Of a stretch of 64,000 nt of DNA, positions 22,782 to 35,400 are shown in pieces. Position numbers and translations under genes: made by a program. Positions within the stretch are counted from its first letter, which is position 1, and the number at the start of each line of letters is the position of its first letter. The notes beneath the pieces are model-generated. The model did not search any database. It had not been told where the DNA came from and was given only the letters and a program-made list of their open reading frames with translations. The DNA comes from Paulinella micropora (Eukaryota; Cercozoa; Imbricatea; Euglyphida), in assembly GCA_009731375.1 (NCBI GenBank), contig BJOX01000080.1, positions 842,660 through 906,659 of the forward strand. Reading direction: 5' to 3'.

Positions 22782-22837
22782 AGAAACACACACACACACA
22801 CACAGAAACATACACACACTCACACACTCACACACTC

Positions 22838-22890
<53 letters not shown>

Positions 22891-22955
22891 TGTGTTTGTG
22901 TGTGAGGGAGAGAGAGAGAGAGAGAGCGAGTGTGTGTGTGTGTGTGAGAGAGAGC

Positions 22956-22998
<43 letters not shown>

Positions 22999-23040
22999 TG
23001 AGAGAGAGAGAGAGCGATTGTGTGTGTGTCTGTGAGAGAG
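21785..23040. repeat. Composite CA/GA/GT/GAAA microsatellite array
   Basis: Runs of GAAA, GGGA, CA, GT, GA and CT. A module of GGGAAAGTG, GGGAGGGAGG and GGAGGATT followed by CA and AAGTACTC recurs at about 21833, 22338 and 22647. Open frames here are artefacts. Confidence 0.95.
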
Positions 23041-23378
23041 AGAGATCGGATAGGATAGGATAGGATAGGTACGTAGGTAGGTACGTTAGGTAGGTAGGTA
23101 GGTAGAGAGAAGGAAGGTGTGTAGCTAGGTAGAGAGAAGGCGTGTGTGTGTATGTGTGTACGATAGATAGATATTAATAGATAGATAGATAGATAGATAG
23201 ATAGACGGGTAGGTGGGTAGGTGGGTAGGTAGGTAGATAGATAGACAGACAGACAGACAGATAGATGGTAGAGAGAAGGTAGGTAGGTAGGTAGAGAGAA
23301 GGTAGGTGTGTAGGTAGGTAGAGAGAAGGCGTGTGTGTATGTGTGTATGTACGTATGTATGTAAGTATGTATGTAGTG
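23041..23378. repeat. GGATA, GTAG, GATA and GTAT microsatellites
   Basis: Successive short arrays of GGATA, GTAG, GATA, GACA and GTAT units. Confidence 0.95.
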
Positions 23379-23512
23379 GCAGCCTTTCGCACGTTCCACC
23401 CCAAGTGATTGTTGGCAGCCTTCCGCACGTCCAACAGTTCACCTGTGTTTGGTGACAGCCTACTGCACTTTCACCAGTTTGTTTGTTCTGTGGCAGCCTT
23501 CCACGCCACAAA
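23379..23512 (+). repeat. Degenerate tandem repeat, about 36 bp
   Basis: Four units start TGGCAGCCTT[TC]CGCACGT or a variant (23379, 23413, 23450, 23491). Confidence 0.6.
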
Positions 23513-24205
23513 AAACGCTGAAAAAACTATTGGTGAATCAAGTTCATCAGACGCTACGTCCACGCTTCAAGGCTTCATAACCTGTTAGATTACCTTAATA
23601 ATCCGGAGTCAAAGCCAAGTAGTTAATACTATCGTCTGCTGGTGACGACCTCGACATGAGAAATAAAAACATTTACGTAAGACGACTTAAGAATGAGTCA
23701 TAAAAAACATGATGCAAAAAAGGAAACAGGTGAATTTAGTATATTAGCAAACATGGAATGCATCAATAGAAAGAGCAGTGAACAAACGAAGCTAAGGAAC
23801 GAGCATGTAGAGAAGAGAGAGAAAGGGCGAACCAGCCACACACGATTTTCCAAGTGGGAAAATATGGGAGTTCTCGAAAAAAACAAAAAGAATATGGTCA
23901 GAACGGGCACAGTAAAAGAGAGTGACGTCACGTAAACAAGTCGTAGGCGTAAAGGGTAAGACAGAGAGGAACAAAAGAAGATAGAGAACTAGAAGAGACA
24001 AGAAATCACGTGGCAGAAAACAAAAAATGGCACCAAAAGGTTAGTAGGAACATAGTTAGAGCTTCGGAATTTCGAGGATGTTTGAGGAGTTGAGGATTAG
24101 TAGTCAGTTCTAGAGCAGAGAGATCCTTGAGAAGCGATGTCCACGGCGCTAGAGTCGATCGTGGTAATATGGCCAGCTGCTTGTCTTGAGAATTTCCGGA
24201 AACTA
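23513..24205. other. Spacer, no gene recognised
   Basis: The frame at 23693-23935 (80 residues, Lys-rich) has no recognised features. Confidence 0.5.
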
Positions 24206-24510
24206 CTACTACTTCTTCTTCTTTTAATGAGAACAAAATTGTACAGAGACTAAAGTCAGAGCGTAACTAAGTCGATGTTTGTAGAAACAAGCGAGAAGGA
24301 AAAGAAATAAAGTATGAAATAGATATGATAGAGGAACAGAATTTATGAGGAGAGAAACAGGGATGTTAAAAAGGGAAAGAAAGTAGATATGAAGACTGGA
24401 CAGAAGTGAGAGGGAAAAAAGAAAGAAATGAGGGGAGAAAAAGAGCAGGAAAGAGAGAATAAAGGAATAAGAGACTATGTACAAAAGAAGAAAGAAGAAC
24501 TATCACTAAG

Positions 24511-25197
24511 CTAGTGAGAGCGTCGCGGTGCATCCCAAAGGCGCCGCCTTGCTAAGTCAAGGATTCGCGCGTTGCCTCGCGCTGTTTCAGCCGCAGACAT
24601 CGCTCGAAAGTAGGGTAGGATGCCACGTGGGTTCCGAGAGAAATCATCAAGCATGGCATCAGCGAGCGTGTATCGCGCAGCTGGTAGCCCTCGAATCACG
24701 CTAGCGTAATACGCTTGCACTCTAAGAAGGTAACACAAGGCTTCACGACCAAGAGCGCCAGTGAGATCAAGAACACATGGAATTAGTGTTGTGTTGGAAG
24801 CCATAGCCAATTGATCGTACTGGCGATGCTTGATGAGTTCACGCTGAGATGCAGCAGCAAGCGGAGTGGTAGCTGCTAGCATCAGGGAAGTTTAAGCGAA
24901 ACTAACATCAATGAGTGCATCAGGAGGACTAATATTAGCAGGACGCCACCAAACGCGTAGATCAGGATGCTCTCTTGTCGCATCTTGAAAGTGTAGATGG
25001 TCAGGCTCGATCTCGACGACTGCTCCACAGCGTCGAGTAAAAGTGATCAACATCTTCACATAACTATCATATCTCCTTATGATAGCCCCTCCAACTACGG
25101 AACAAGTTCTTGTGAGAAAGTGGTAGGTAGCAGTATCGGGAGTAAGTAGCTGTTGACAACCAGGGCAGTTGACGCCAGTAGTAGGAATGCCAGACAA
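24511..25197 (-). pseudogene. LINE C-terminal CCHC finger and restriction-like endonuclease
   Basis: Frame 25197-24892 starts with CPGCQQLL … YHFLTRTC (a C-x2-C…H…C finger), followed by HPDLRVWW and ALIDVSFA. After a stop/frameshift the frame 24882-24511 has KHRQYDQLA and LIPCVLDLTGALG, ending WDAPRRSH. The PD…(I)D-x-[ST] and K-x3-Y spacing matches the PD-(D/E)XK-like endonuclease of site-specific LINEs, which nicks the target DNA. The family call is by motif only. Confidence 0.65.
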
Positions 25198-27082
25198 AGG
25201 GATTGGGGCAGTCTGGCTAAGAGTGCAGCTTCGATCTCAGCGTCTCTGAGCGAAAGTTCAGGATTGACTGGGATTGTTGAGAATGGTAGTGCACGAGCTC
25301 CTTGGGCAGCCGATAGCATTAGTGCAGGGAAAGCAGGACCATGTTGATCTCTTCCTTGCAGAAGCAGCCGATTGCGTAGTGTGGAGTAGATGGAGTGAGT
25401 AAATCTACTCTGGATGTGAGCAGGCGGGATGATGCCAGGCGTGAGCAGTGGCCTGATGTCAGCAATTGGAACACCATTCCGTTCTAAAGAGTTGTAGGAG
25501 TCAGTGAGAAAGTCTCCATTAGTAGTAAGCAAACGTCTAGGATCTTGTTGCTCCGGGATAGCACGAGAAGAGATAGCTAGCATGAGTGAGGAACTGTAGG
25601 CAGCATGTGCTAGAAGGGATGTCTGTTGCGGGCAACAGGCTCCATATCTTCCTGGCAAGCGGATAAGTGATTGTGCCAAGGGAGGTAGGGGAGTACTGAT
25701 ACCCAGTCGGGACACAAAGCATCGATAAGTCAGGTTATCGAAGTGATGTAGACCCCGCATAGACAGATGAGGAGGCAGGACGCGCATAGTGTAACTCATT
25801 CTTCTTTGAACACACGTGTTGAGTATGGCAAGAGCTGAAACAGTTGATAAACCGGGATGAAGAAGTGCACGCATTGTAGGAGCATGAGATTCAGCTCTTG
25901 CAAGAGCCCATGAAGCGACACCAAGTGCCATTTCTGCATGAGTAGAGCACGTGGTATTGATAGCAGATCCAGGTTGAAGTGAGGCGATTTGTTCCGTTGC
26001 AGTGTCAGAGGAGTGTGGATAGTATACCACACCTCCAAGCGTGGGCATGAAGCCACGGAAGACATGATCAGCATCAAGTTGAAGAAGTAACGGAGCTAAA
26101 GGAGTAAGGTGAATCGATACAAAAGTAGCGCCGGGTGGTAGAAGGAGACGTAGTTTTGGAACTGAGATTTGTAAGCATCCGTTGTCTTGTGCAAGCAGAT
26201 ACCGCAGTTTGCCATACGATTCAGCCACGTCGGAAGGAGAGCAGATGATGTTGAAGTCATCAATGAGAGCAACTCCAACAGCGCTGCCAGAGAGAGAGAG
26301 TTCTCAAAGATAGGCTGAACGCTGAGTGCAAAAAGTAGGCTTGCAAGGACACAGCCCTGTTTGACTCCTCCTTGAGATAGGAATGAGTCTAGAACAGAGC
26401 CATTGTATCTAACAAGAAGAAGAGAGTGTTGTGAGTAAGCTTGAAAGGTGATCCGCCAGATTGGTCGTAGCTGGGGAGTTTCGAGGACTCGTTTCAGGAT
26501 AGCACTTCGATGTCGTAGATTGAAAGCATTGACGAAGTCTACAGTAAGCATAACATGATCAGGATGATTCCGCAGATGAGCATTGGAGCTATGAATGGCA
26601 GCCTCTGGTCCGCCTTGGAAGCCTACCCCAAATTGAATGCTGGGAAAGATGGTGTGGAACTCAGATTGAACATGCGCGACCGCAATGGTTGCTGCCAGCT
26701 TGATAAGGGGAGAGCCTGTATTGATTGGGCGGGGAGGATCAGTTGGTCTTGCGTTATGGGATTTCTTGGAAGCAAGGACAGGTGCCGCGTAGAGAAACAG
26801 GCGTTCTATGGGCGTTAGGTCTCCATTTGCAATAGCACAAACGAGAGAATGTATGCCCCTAAGACATTCTGGATCCTTAGATAATGCAAAGAGAATCTCT
26901 GAAGTGTAACCATAAAGTCCAGGTGAAGCTCCTGTGCACTGTCGAAGCAGTGCCGGCGGGATAGCTTCTTTCTCTATGATGAGTCTCGGAGCATCATGTG
27001 GAAGGGCTGGTATGCTTTCTTGTTCAGGAGCATGTGGATGTAACTGCTTTAGTTGCTCAATAACAGGAGCTGTTGGCAGCAA
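25095..27082 (-). pseudogene. LINE reverse transcriptase
   Basis: Frame 27082-26096 has PGLYGYTSEIL, RPINTGSPLIKLAA, QFGVGFQGG, VDFVNAFNLRHRS (first catalytic Asp) and GGVKQGCVLASLLFALSV. A frameshift in a short CT run near 26285 leads to ALIDDFNII, which supplies the DD pair, and the frame 26228-25095 carries the thumb and a long helical C-terminal part. It performs target-primed reverse transcription. The order and the IDD box are typical of LINE RT. Confidence 0.85.
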
Positions 27083-27096
27083 GAGTCCAGGACTAG

Positions 27097-27600
27097 TTAG
27101 AACGTTGGCAGCTCTTCCCAGATCCTAGTACTGGATGATGCTAATTTTTCTGCGAGCCTTATGGCATGGTTGAGGTGACTGGTGGAAGGAGGATTTGTCT
27201 CATGTTGCTTGCCTTCTTCTTCTTTGCTGTCAGGCAGACTATTTGGGAAGGTAGCAGTCCAAATGCTTTCATCAGTTCCTCTGGATAGTTGAGAAGCAAG
27301 CTGTGTGTTGAGCCTGCGTGTACCACCTCTCACGTGTCGCAGAAGTAGTGCAGGAGCATGGATGATGTTAAGGAAAGCGGTCTTCCTTGCAGGTTGGTCT
27401 TCTGATTCAACAGCATCTGCATATTTGGTAAATACACTGCGAAAGGCAGAATGCAAAAGTGGCCAAGCACGCGGGCGAACTTTCTTGTGTAGTCGGTTAG
27501 TGGGCAGGAAACAACTCGGTTCGTAGTTCACATTTTCATCTACAGGAGACACAAAGGTAGGCTCATTCACAACTTGGATAGGTAGAATAATGACCCGCAA
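27097..27600 (-). pseudogene. LINE linker between fingers and RT
   Basis: A 167-residue frame overlapping the finger frame, so one frameshift near 27570-27600. It is basic around RLHKKVRPRAWP. In an adjoining frame the ANVLTSPGL…LHP motif that precedes LINE RT follows. No catalytic motif. Confidence 0.5.
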
Positions 27601-28241
27601 GTCTTGCGTACGGTTCGTTGCAGTTGGGACACGTCTGAAGTCCTGCAGCTAATACAATCCAGGTCTGCTCTGCTAGCAACGGAGTGTGAGTTCGTCTGAT
27701 GTGCAACGCTATTGCTGCAGGTGTTGAAAATGGTCTCGCAGCGCATGAAGCGGTGGAATTGATTGGACAGATTGTAGGATAGACAAGGGCGTTATGATTG
27801 CTGTCACGGGTGGTAGCATCCTCCGTCTCTGATAAGTTCGATGGTTGGACTACACTCAGATCAGGGCCAGGAATCGTAGAAGACGTTGCATCGCGGACTG
27901 ATGAAGCACTTAAAATGGGGATTGATGATGCGGGCGTAGAAACAGGATCATCTGTAGGCAATGGGTCACCCTCAACGTACATTTCAGGCCTTTCTAGAGC
28001 GTCAATTAGATCCATCGTTAGTTGATCGATCTCGTAGCGGCTGACAGGAGGATTGTGCACGTTGTTGTCGTTGGCAATAGAGCCAGTATGGAGATCTCGT
28101 AGTTGCTGTATTTCTCCTCTGCAAAGCGGACATCTCTCATCCATTGTGAAGGCGGAGAGAAGACATCTCCAGTGGCCTAAGTGAGCACAAGGTTCGAGGA
28201 CAGATTCATTTCGTGAGGAGGAAGTGATTGTACGACAGCAA

Positions 28242-28242
<1 letters not shown>
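27563..28242 (-). pseudogene. LINE N-terminus: RING-H2-like and C2H2-like fingers
   Basis: The frame is open from the (GAA)n tract; the first Met in the usual reading is at 28144, but upstream in the same frame is VCCR … PCAHLGHWRC, and CPLCRGEI follows the Met. This gives C-x-H-x2-H-x2-C and C-x2-C as in RING-H2, so the finger starts before 28144. Its first Cys pair is incomplete (CC), which may mean 5' truncation at the repeat. Further on, CAARPFSTPAAIALHIRRTH resembles the C2H2 finger of LINE N-termini and CPNCNEPYARLAGH a second. Likely role: binding element RNA or target DNA; a RING could also recruit ubiquitin enzymes. Confidence 0.65.
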
Positions 28243-28272
<30 letters not shown>

Positions 28273-28844
28273 CTTCTTCTTCTTCTTCTTCTTCTTCTTC
28301 TTCTTCTTCTTCTTCTTCTTCTTCTTCTCTTCTTCTTCTTCTTCTTCTTCTTCTTCTTCTTCTTCTTCTTCTTCTTCTTCGTCTTCTTCTTCGTCTTCGT
28401 CTTCGTCTTCATCTTCGTCTTCCTTCTTCTTCCTTCTTCTTTCTTCGTCTTCCTTCGTCTTCCTTCTTCTTCCTTCTTCCTTCTCCTTCCTTCTTCTTCC
28501 TTCTTCTTCCTTTCTTCTGCCTTTCTTCTTCCTTTCTTCTTCCTTTCTTCTTCCTTTCTTCTTCCTTTCTTCTTCCTTTCTTTTCTTCTTTCTTTTCTTC
28601 TTTCTTTTCTTCTTCCTTTCTTCTTCCTTTCTTCCTCCTTCTTCCTTCTTCTTCCTTCTTCTTCCTTTCTTCTTCCTTCTTCTTCCTTTCTTCTTCCTTT
28701 CTTCTTCCTTTCTTCTTCCTTTCTTCTTCCTTTCTTCTTCCTTCTTCTTCTTCGTCCTTCTTCGTCCTTCTTCGTTCTTCTTCTTCTTCTTCTTCTTCTT
28801 CTTCTTCTTCTTCTTCTTCTTCTTCTTCTTCTTCTTCTTCTTCT
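28243..28844. repeat. (CTT)n microsatellite between LINE copies
   Basis: About 600 bases of CTT with interspersed CTTCCTTT variants. On the minus strand it is the (GAA)n tail of LINE copy 2 and the left neighbour of the 5' end of copy 1. Confidence 0.95.
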
Positions 28845-29677
28845 ATTTGAATGAAAGCGAAATTGTACAGAGACTAGAGTCAGAACTTAGTCAGAAATCG
28901 AGCGAGAAATGAAATGTAAACTAGATATGATAGAGGAAACAAAAATACAAAAATAAACATAAATGTAAATATGAGGGGAGAAATGGGGAAAGTATAAGAG
29001 GAAAACTAGATATGATAAGGATACAGAAAAGGCAGGGAAAAGAGGAAAATGAGAGGAAAAACTAGGAGCTAAAGAAAAGGAAAAGAGGAGAAAAAAAAAG
29101 ACTAAATATGATAGGGAAACAGAAATGCAAGAAAAAGAGAAAGTATGATGGAAGAAACAGGAAATAGAAAAAGGGAATGAAAGACTAGATATGAAAAAGA
29201 GATAGAAATGAAAGATAAAAAAGGAAAAATGAGAGAAACAGGCAAGAATAAAACAAGGAAAAGAAAGGAAGACTATATACAAGGGAAGAAAAAGAGAAGA
29301 AACAAGTTCAGTGGGAGCGTCGTGGCGCGTCCCACAGGCGCTGTTTGGCAGAGTCAATAATACGCGCATTGCCGCGCGCAGTTTCAGCCCCAGACATAGC
29401 ACGAAAGTAGGGCAAGAGACCACGCGGGTTGAGAGGGAAATCATCGAGCATAGCATCAGCTAGTATGTCCCTCGCAGCGGGTAGCCCTCGAATAACGCTT
29501 GCGTAATACGCCTGAACCTAGCGTAAATAAGCTAATGCCTCAGGACCAAGAGCACCAGTTGGTTCGAGAACCCAAGGGACAAGAGTTGTGTTTGACGCAG
29601 TAGCCAGTTGATTATATTGCCGATGCTTTACCACTTCACGTTGGGATGCCGCTGCAAGCGGAGTTGTTGCTGCAAGC

Positions 29678-29681
<4 letters not shown>
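28845..29681 (-). mobile_element. 5'-truncated LINE, copy 2
   Basis: Matches the 3' end of copy 1: coding part 29677-29303 (KHRQYNQLA … TGALG … WDAPRRSH then stop) with one in-frame TAG near 29518, then a 3' untranslated region (CGAAATTGTACAGAGACTAG) that also resembles copy 1. The 5' truncation point joins directly to (CTT)n at 29682. Confidence 0.85.
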
Positions 29682-29711
<30 letters not shown>

Positions 29712-30074
29712 CTTCTTCTTCTTCTTCTTCTTCTTCTTCTTCTTCTTCTTCTTCTTCGTCCTTCTTCGTCCTTCTTCGTCCTTCTTCGTCCTTCTTCGTC
29801 CTGCTTCGTTCTTCTTCTTCGTTCTTCTTCTTCTTCTTCTTCTTCTTCTTCTTCTTCTTCTTCTTCTTCTTCTTCTTCTTCTTCTTTTTCTTTTTCTTCT
29901 TCTTCTTCTTCTTCTTCTTCTTCTTCTTCTTCTTCTTTTTCGTTCTTCTTCTTCTTCGTTCTTCTTCGTTCTTCTTCGTTCTTCTTCGTTCTTCTTTCTT
30001 CTTCTTCTTCTTCTTCTTCTTCTTCTTCTTCTTCTTCTTCTTCTTCTTCTTCTTCTTCTTCTTCTTCTTCTTCT
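29682..30074. repeat. (CTT)n microsatellite
   Basis: About 390 bases of CTT with CTTCGTC variants, adjoining the truncated 5' end of LINE copy 2. Confidence 0.95.
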
Positions 30075-30139
30075 ATAGTTGATTATGATCTTTATCTTGA
30101 AAAATATTGTTTTAATATTTGGTATTCATGCTATTAATA

Positions 30140-30910
<771 letters not shown>

Positions 30911-31160
30911 CAAAAGCTGCGCATGGCGCGAAATTTTTGCAAGTCGAGAGATGCTTCTTGCCGTTTCCTTTCCAAAATCTTTTCGATAGACCAGATGAAC
31001 CTTTTGCAAACAGAATTTTGTCAATGTCTTTTGCGTCATAAACCCTTGTCCACTTTGCAATTTTCCCTCGCTTGCTTGCCACTTTCTGTCTGGCCGGATA
31101 AAGAGGGTTACAAGAGAGTCTTACACGACGACGACGGTTGCTCACATATAAGATTCTTCG
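30911..31160 (-). other. Unique island between microsatellites
   Basis: About 250 bases of complex sequence. The minus strand keeps an open frame of about 80 codons (basic, containing WTRVYDAKDIDKIL), which could be an exon or transposon piece. No family recognised. Confidence 0.3.
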
Positions 31161-31455
31161 AAACACATACACACATACATACATACATATGTACATACAT
31201 GCGTACATACATACATACATACATACCATGCATACATACATGCATACGTATATACATGCATACATGCATACATACATACATGCATACATACATACATACA
31301 TACATACATGTTCATACATACACATACATACATACATACATACACATACATACATACACATACATACATACACATAACATACATACATACACATACACAC
31401 ATACATAACATACATACATACATACATACATACGTATATTTACATACATACATAC
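31161..31455. repeat. (CATA)n microsatellite
   Basis: CATA units with CATG and CACA variants. Confidence 0.95.
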
Positions 31456-31750
31456 CGTATTGATAGGGTGAAGAAAGAATGTTTGTCCTTTGTATGTTCT
31501 ATGTTTATGACGCATAGACGACCTTCAAAACCAGGTACACCAGATAAATCAATCAAACATACTCTCACGCTTTCCACACCGGTACCCTTTCCACCATGCT
31601 CCGGCCGATCCGAAACACCTAGAACACAGGTAAATACACATATATCACATACTCATATCCCACCTTGAACATGTCCCTTTCTCCCCATATCCCACCTACA
31701 CCCAACCCTCCTACTTACTACTACAAAAAAGTCTTCACCCCACCCTCACC

Positions 31751-33095
31751 TTATATAGTAGCTTAGCATATATGTATAGTTTCACACGTTCATAAAACAG
31801 ACGGTGGGAGCGCTTAGGTGCCCCGTCTAAGGTCACTACATACATACATACATACATACATATTTATGATCTCTACAGTTTTTTTACGTATCGCAAACAC
31901 TCCTACCTGCCCATATTTTTTACAATCGTAGTGCCCTGGATAAGCGGGAATTTAGTCCTGGGGAGATTGAGTACCTTTTTGTTGGGGTCGGAAGAAAGGG
32001 TGGAACAAAGTGGGGAAAAGGTGAAAGGTATCAAAATTCTTCACACGTGCTTCTGCCCCCTTTCTTGCCTGCCTTCGCAACCGCTCGCCATCCTGCCCAT
32101 ACAAGGTTCCATACCTCACCCCATCTTCCCTTCCACAATACCACAACTACTATACGTTTTCCCCAAAAATTTTCTATCCTACACTTGACTTTTCTCCAAC
32201 TGTTGCTTTCCACAACTCTTACATCCACTCCATAACCCATGCCTCACATGTCCCTCTAGATTTTGCACTCATGAGGTGGCTGCATTGTCTGGTGTGTGCT
32301 TTATGGTTCCATTTTTGGTTCCCGATGTTCTTCTTTCGTACGCACCCACTTGACAATATGGTCATTTCAATTTCACAAGGTCTGCCTACCTCCTGCCCAT
32401 CACTTCTATTTTTTGCTTCGCACCCTTACATCTCTTTACATTTACATACCTACCCACCCCACATACATTCTATCCAATTTTCGAAATTTGTATGTATGTA
32501 CATTGTATGTATGTATGTATGTATGTATGTATGTATGTCTCGCGCAAAAATTTCACGCTAGGTCCAAATATACAGGTAATTCATATGTTTCACATGTGCA
32601 CAACTTGAGAGAGCGTAAGCTGTGAGTGTTGTTCTCGTAGAGGGCGGAAGGACAATGTGAGTCATTCATCTTAAAACATACATATGTACATACGTGTACA
32701 TAAAAACATAAATACATACATACCACGTATTCAATATATTCAATATATATATATAATATATTATATCCTAGCTTAGTATAGATACGCCCGTTCGTAAAAT
32801 AAACGGTGGGAGCGCTTAGGTGCCTCTTCTGTGTAAGGTAGTCTCTCTCCTGCCCATTCTTACTTTTCCCCTTCCTTTCCCCCTCCCTTCTTTCTACACA
32901 TCTATCCATTCCTTACACAGCCTTGCCTACATCTGCTCTCCAAATCTCGGAAATTCACGCACCAAAATTCACGCTTCGTTCCAACCATCAGGTATTTAAT
33001 GTCACATGATAAACATGTGCACAACTTGAGAGAGCGTAAGCTGCGGGTGTTGTTCTCGTGGGGGACGGGAGGACTATGCTCCATCTGAAAACATA
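31751..33095. repeat. Two copies of a small dispersed repeat
   Basis: Block 1 (GACGGTGGGAGCGCTTAGG context) occurs at 31751-31825 and 32755-32825. Block 2 (CATGTGCACAACTTGAGAGA context) occurs at 32548-32690 and 32955-33095. The order 1-2-1-2 shows two head-to-tail copies of one element with different internal lengths. No coding capacity recognised; short TATG and CATA arrays occur inside. Confidence 0.6.
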
Positions 33096-33917
33096 CATAC
33101 AGTACACACATATGCATACATACATACATACATACATACATACAACATACATACAACATACATACTATACATACTATACATACATACATACATACATACA
33201 TACATACATACAAGATCTCATACGTACATGCATACATACACATACATACATACATACATACATACACACACGCACATACATACATACATACAGACATACA
33301 TATGTGCCTACATATATACATACATACATATCGTACATACATGCATGCATACATACATACATGCATACAACTGCTCATACATACATACATGCATACATAC
33401 ATAACATACATAACGTACATGCATACAGACATACATACATACATACATACATACATACATACATACTACATACATGCATAAATGCATACGTAAATGCATA
33501 CATACATACATACATACATGAGTACATATATTACATACATACATACATACATACGTACATACATACATACATAACACATACATACATAGCACATACATAC
33601 ATACATCACGTACATTTGCATACATACATACATACATACATACATACTTACGTACGTACGTACACACACATACATATACACACATACATACATACATATA
33701 TACATACATAACACATACATACATACATCACGTACATTACATACATAAATACATCACATACATGACATACATTACATACATACATTATATATATACATTG
33801 CATACATACATACATACATACATACATACATAGATAGATAGATACATACATACATACATACATACATACATACATACATACATGCATGCATACATACGTT
33901 CATTACTTACATACATA
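33096..33917. repeat. (CATA)n microsatellite
   Basis: Long CATA array with CATG, CGTA, GATA and CACA variants. Confidence 0.95.
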
Positions 33918-34127
33918 TGAGAAGTTCCTAGTTCTTAAGTGCAATCAGCAATGACGTCAAGCGCGTTGTTCTCATCAATACTAGTGTCCAGAATCTGTAT
34001 CTTAGCTCACTATTAAGCTCTTGACGAGAGCTTTCAAACGAGCCACCTCAGAAGCGACAGCTACCAGAATTGGCTTGAGATCGAAGCACTTGAAGTGATT
34101 GCTCATTGTAGAACTAGGAACTTCTCA
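33918..34127. mobile_element. MITE-like element in a CATA array
   Basis: 210 bp bounded by inverted repeats TGAGAAGTTCCTAGTTCT (33918-33935) and its complement (34110-34127), with no coding capacity, flanked on both sides by CATA repeat. Target duplication cannot be told inside the repeat. Confidence 0.6.
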
Positions 34128-34436
34128 TGTACATACATACATACATGCATACATGCATACATACATACATACATACATACATACATGCATACACATACAT
34201 GCATACTTACATACATACAATACATACAAACATACATACATACATACATATCATAGCAGGCATACATACCAGAGCATACATACGTATATAGTGACATACA
34301 TTCTTAACATACATACATAACATACATACATACATACATACAATACATACATACATACATACATACATGCATACATGCATACATACATACATACATACAT
34401 ACATACATGCATACATACATACATACATACATATGT
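34128..34436. repeat. (CATA)n microsatellite
   Basis: CATA units continuing the array interrupted by the MITE-like element. Confidence 0.95.
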
Positions 34437-35400
34437 GCAAATCAGCCTACATGACACGAACATCGGCAGCTATTTCACACGGAAGACCCAAACTCTACTT
34501 AGCCTGCATGCTTTTCTCTTCATGGAAACCACCTACAAAACTCTTTTCACTTACCCTCTCTGCTAATCCTTCGTCAAACGATTTTGTAAAAAATTGCATA
34601 TACCTCCTGCTACTTCCACTCTTGGATAAGCAACACGTGTCAAAATTACTGGCAACCATCGATTTTTAAACAAGCTCCATGTAGCAAGAATTCAACTTAA
34701 TAGCGCAAATAATTTGAATTTTGACCATCGTTAAATGGATTCTAACCATTCGTTTGAATTCTGAGCTAATGTTTTTTGACAATCTATTATGGCAGCAGAG
34801 TGTTTTTTCCATATCAATATCCCCCTACTGTACTATCGTTAACACATTTTCATACACTTTAGTATAATATTAATATATATTGTATTTTTCACTGTTTTAA
34901 TAACTTGAAATACTTGCCACCCGGTAGGATCTGAGTGGGAAGCAGGAGAGATAGACCGGAAGTGGTAACATATTAACACTCAACTGTACGGTCCACTCGA
35001 TCCACTCAACTGTAACGTCATCTTATCAGGGTATGTATTAGTGTTGGTGTCAAAATTATCATCAAGCTCTTCATTGTTACATATATAATGTCGTGTTGCT
35101 ATATATATAACATAGTGAACCTAATCGTTATAAAATCGCTGCTGCAATTAGCGACCGCACCTGCGCGACCGCCGCAGGTGCGAAGGTAGCACAACGGGGT
35201 CAGATGCTCACATTTGTAATACTGTAGGTGACTCAACAGATCCAACTTGAAGGTTCAAGTTGAAGATTGTTCCTGTCGCCATGCAGCCTCACGAAGTCAT
35301 AAGATGAAGAGATCATGATATTAATTAATAGTAGTGATCCGAGTCAGTGATAGTATACACAAGTGTAACGATATTGTCTGAAATCTGTTATATCTATTAA
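34437..35400. other. Complex spacer, no gene recognised
   Basis: Possible short frames near 34440-34670 on both strands without recognised features, then AT-rich sequence. A perfect 10-bp hairpin lies at 35156-35182. Confidence 0.4.

Larger units (their letters stand above)
24206..28242 (-). mobile_element. LINE with RING, zinc fingers, RT and restriction-like endonuclease (copy 1)
   Basis: On the minus strand the frames run RING/zinc fingers, linker, reverse transcriptase, CCHC finger and PD-(D/E)XK-like endonuclease, the layout of early-branching site-specific LINEs. The 5' end abuts a (GAA)n tract (28243-28844 on the plus strand as CTT). The 3' untranslated region (24510-24206) ends in a short AAG/TAG run. 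Four or more frameshifts break the single ORF expected. Confidence 0.85.

Noticed and set aside
21838-23399. Open frames rich in Thr-His, Cys-Val, Ser-Leu
   Set aside because: Translations of CA, GT and CT microsatellites.
28193-29570. Possible tRNA B-box-like GGTTCGAG sequences
   Set aside because: No matching A box or cloverleaf; they lie in LINE coding sequence.
28224-30137. Long Ser/Leu/Phe-repeat open frames
   Set aside because: Translations of (CTT)n in three frames; no start context or composition of a real protein.
33918-34127. GAAGTTCCTA…TAGGAACTTC inverted repeats resembling the yeast FRT recombination site
   Set aside because: The halves are about 190 bases apart with no 8-bp core, and the match is 10 bases; better read as terminal repeats of a MITE.
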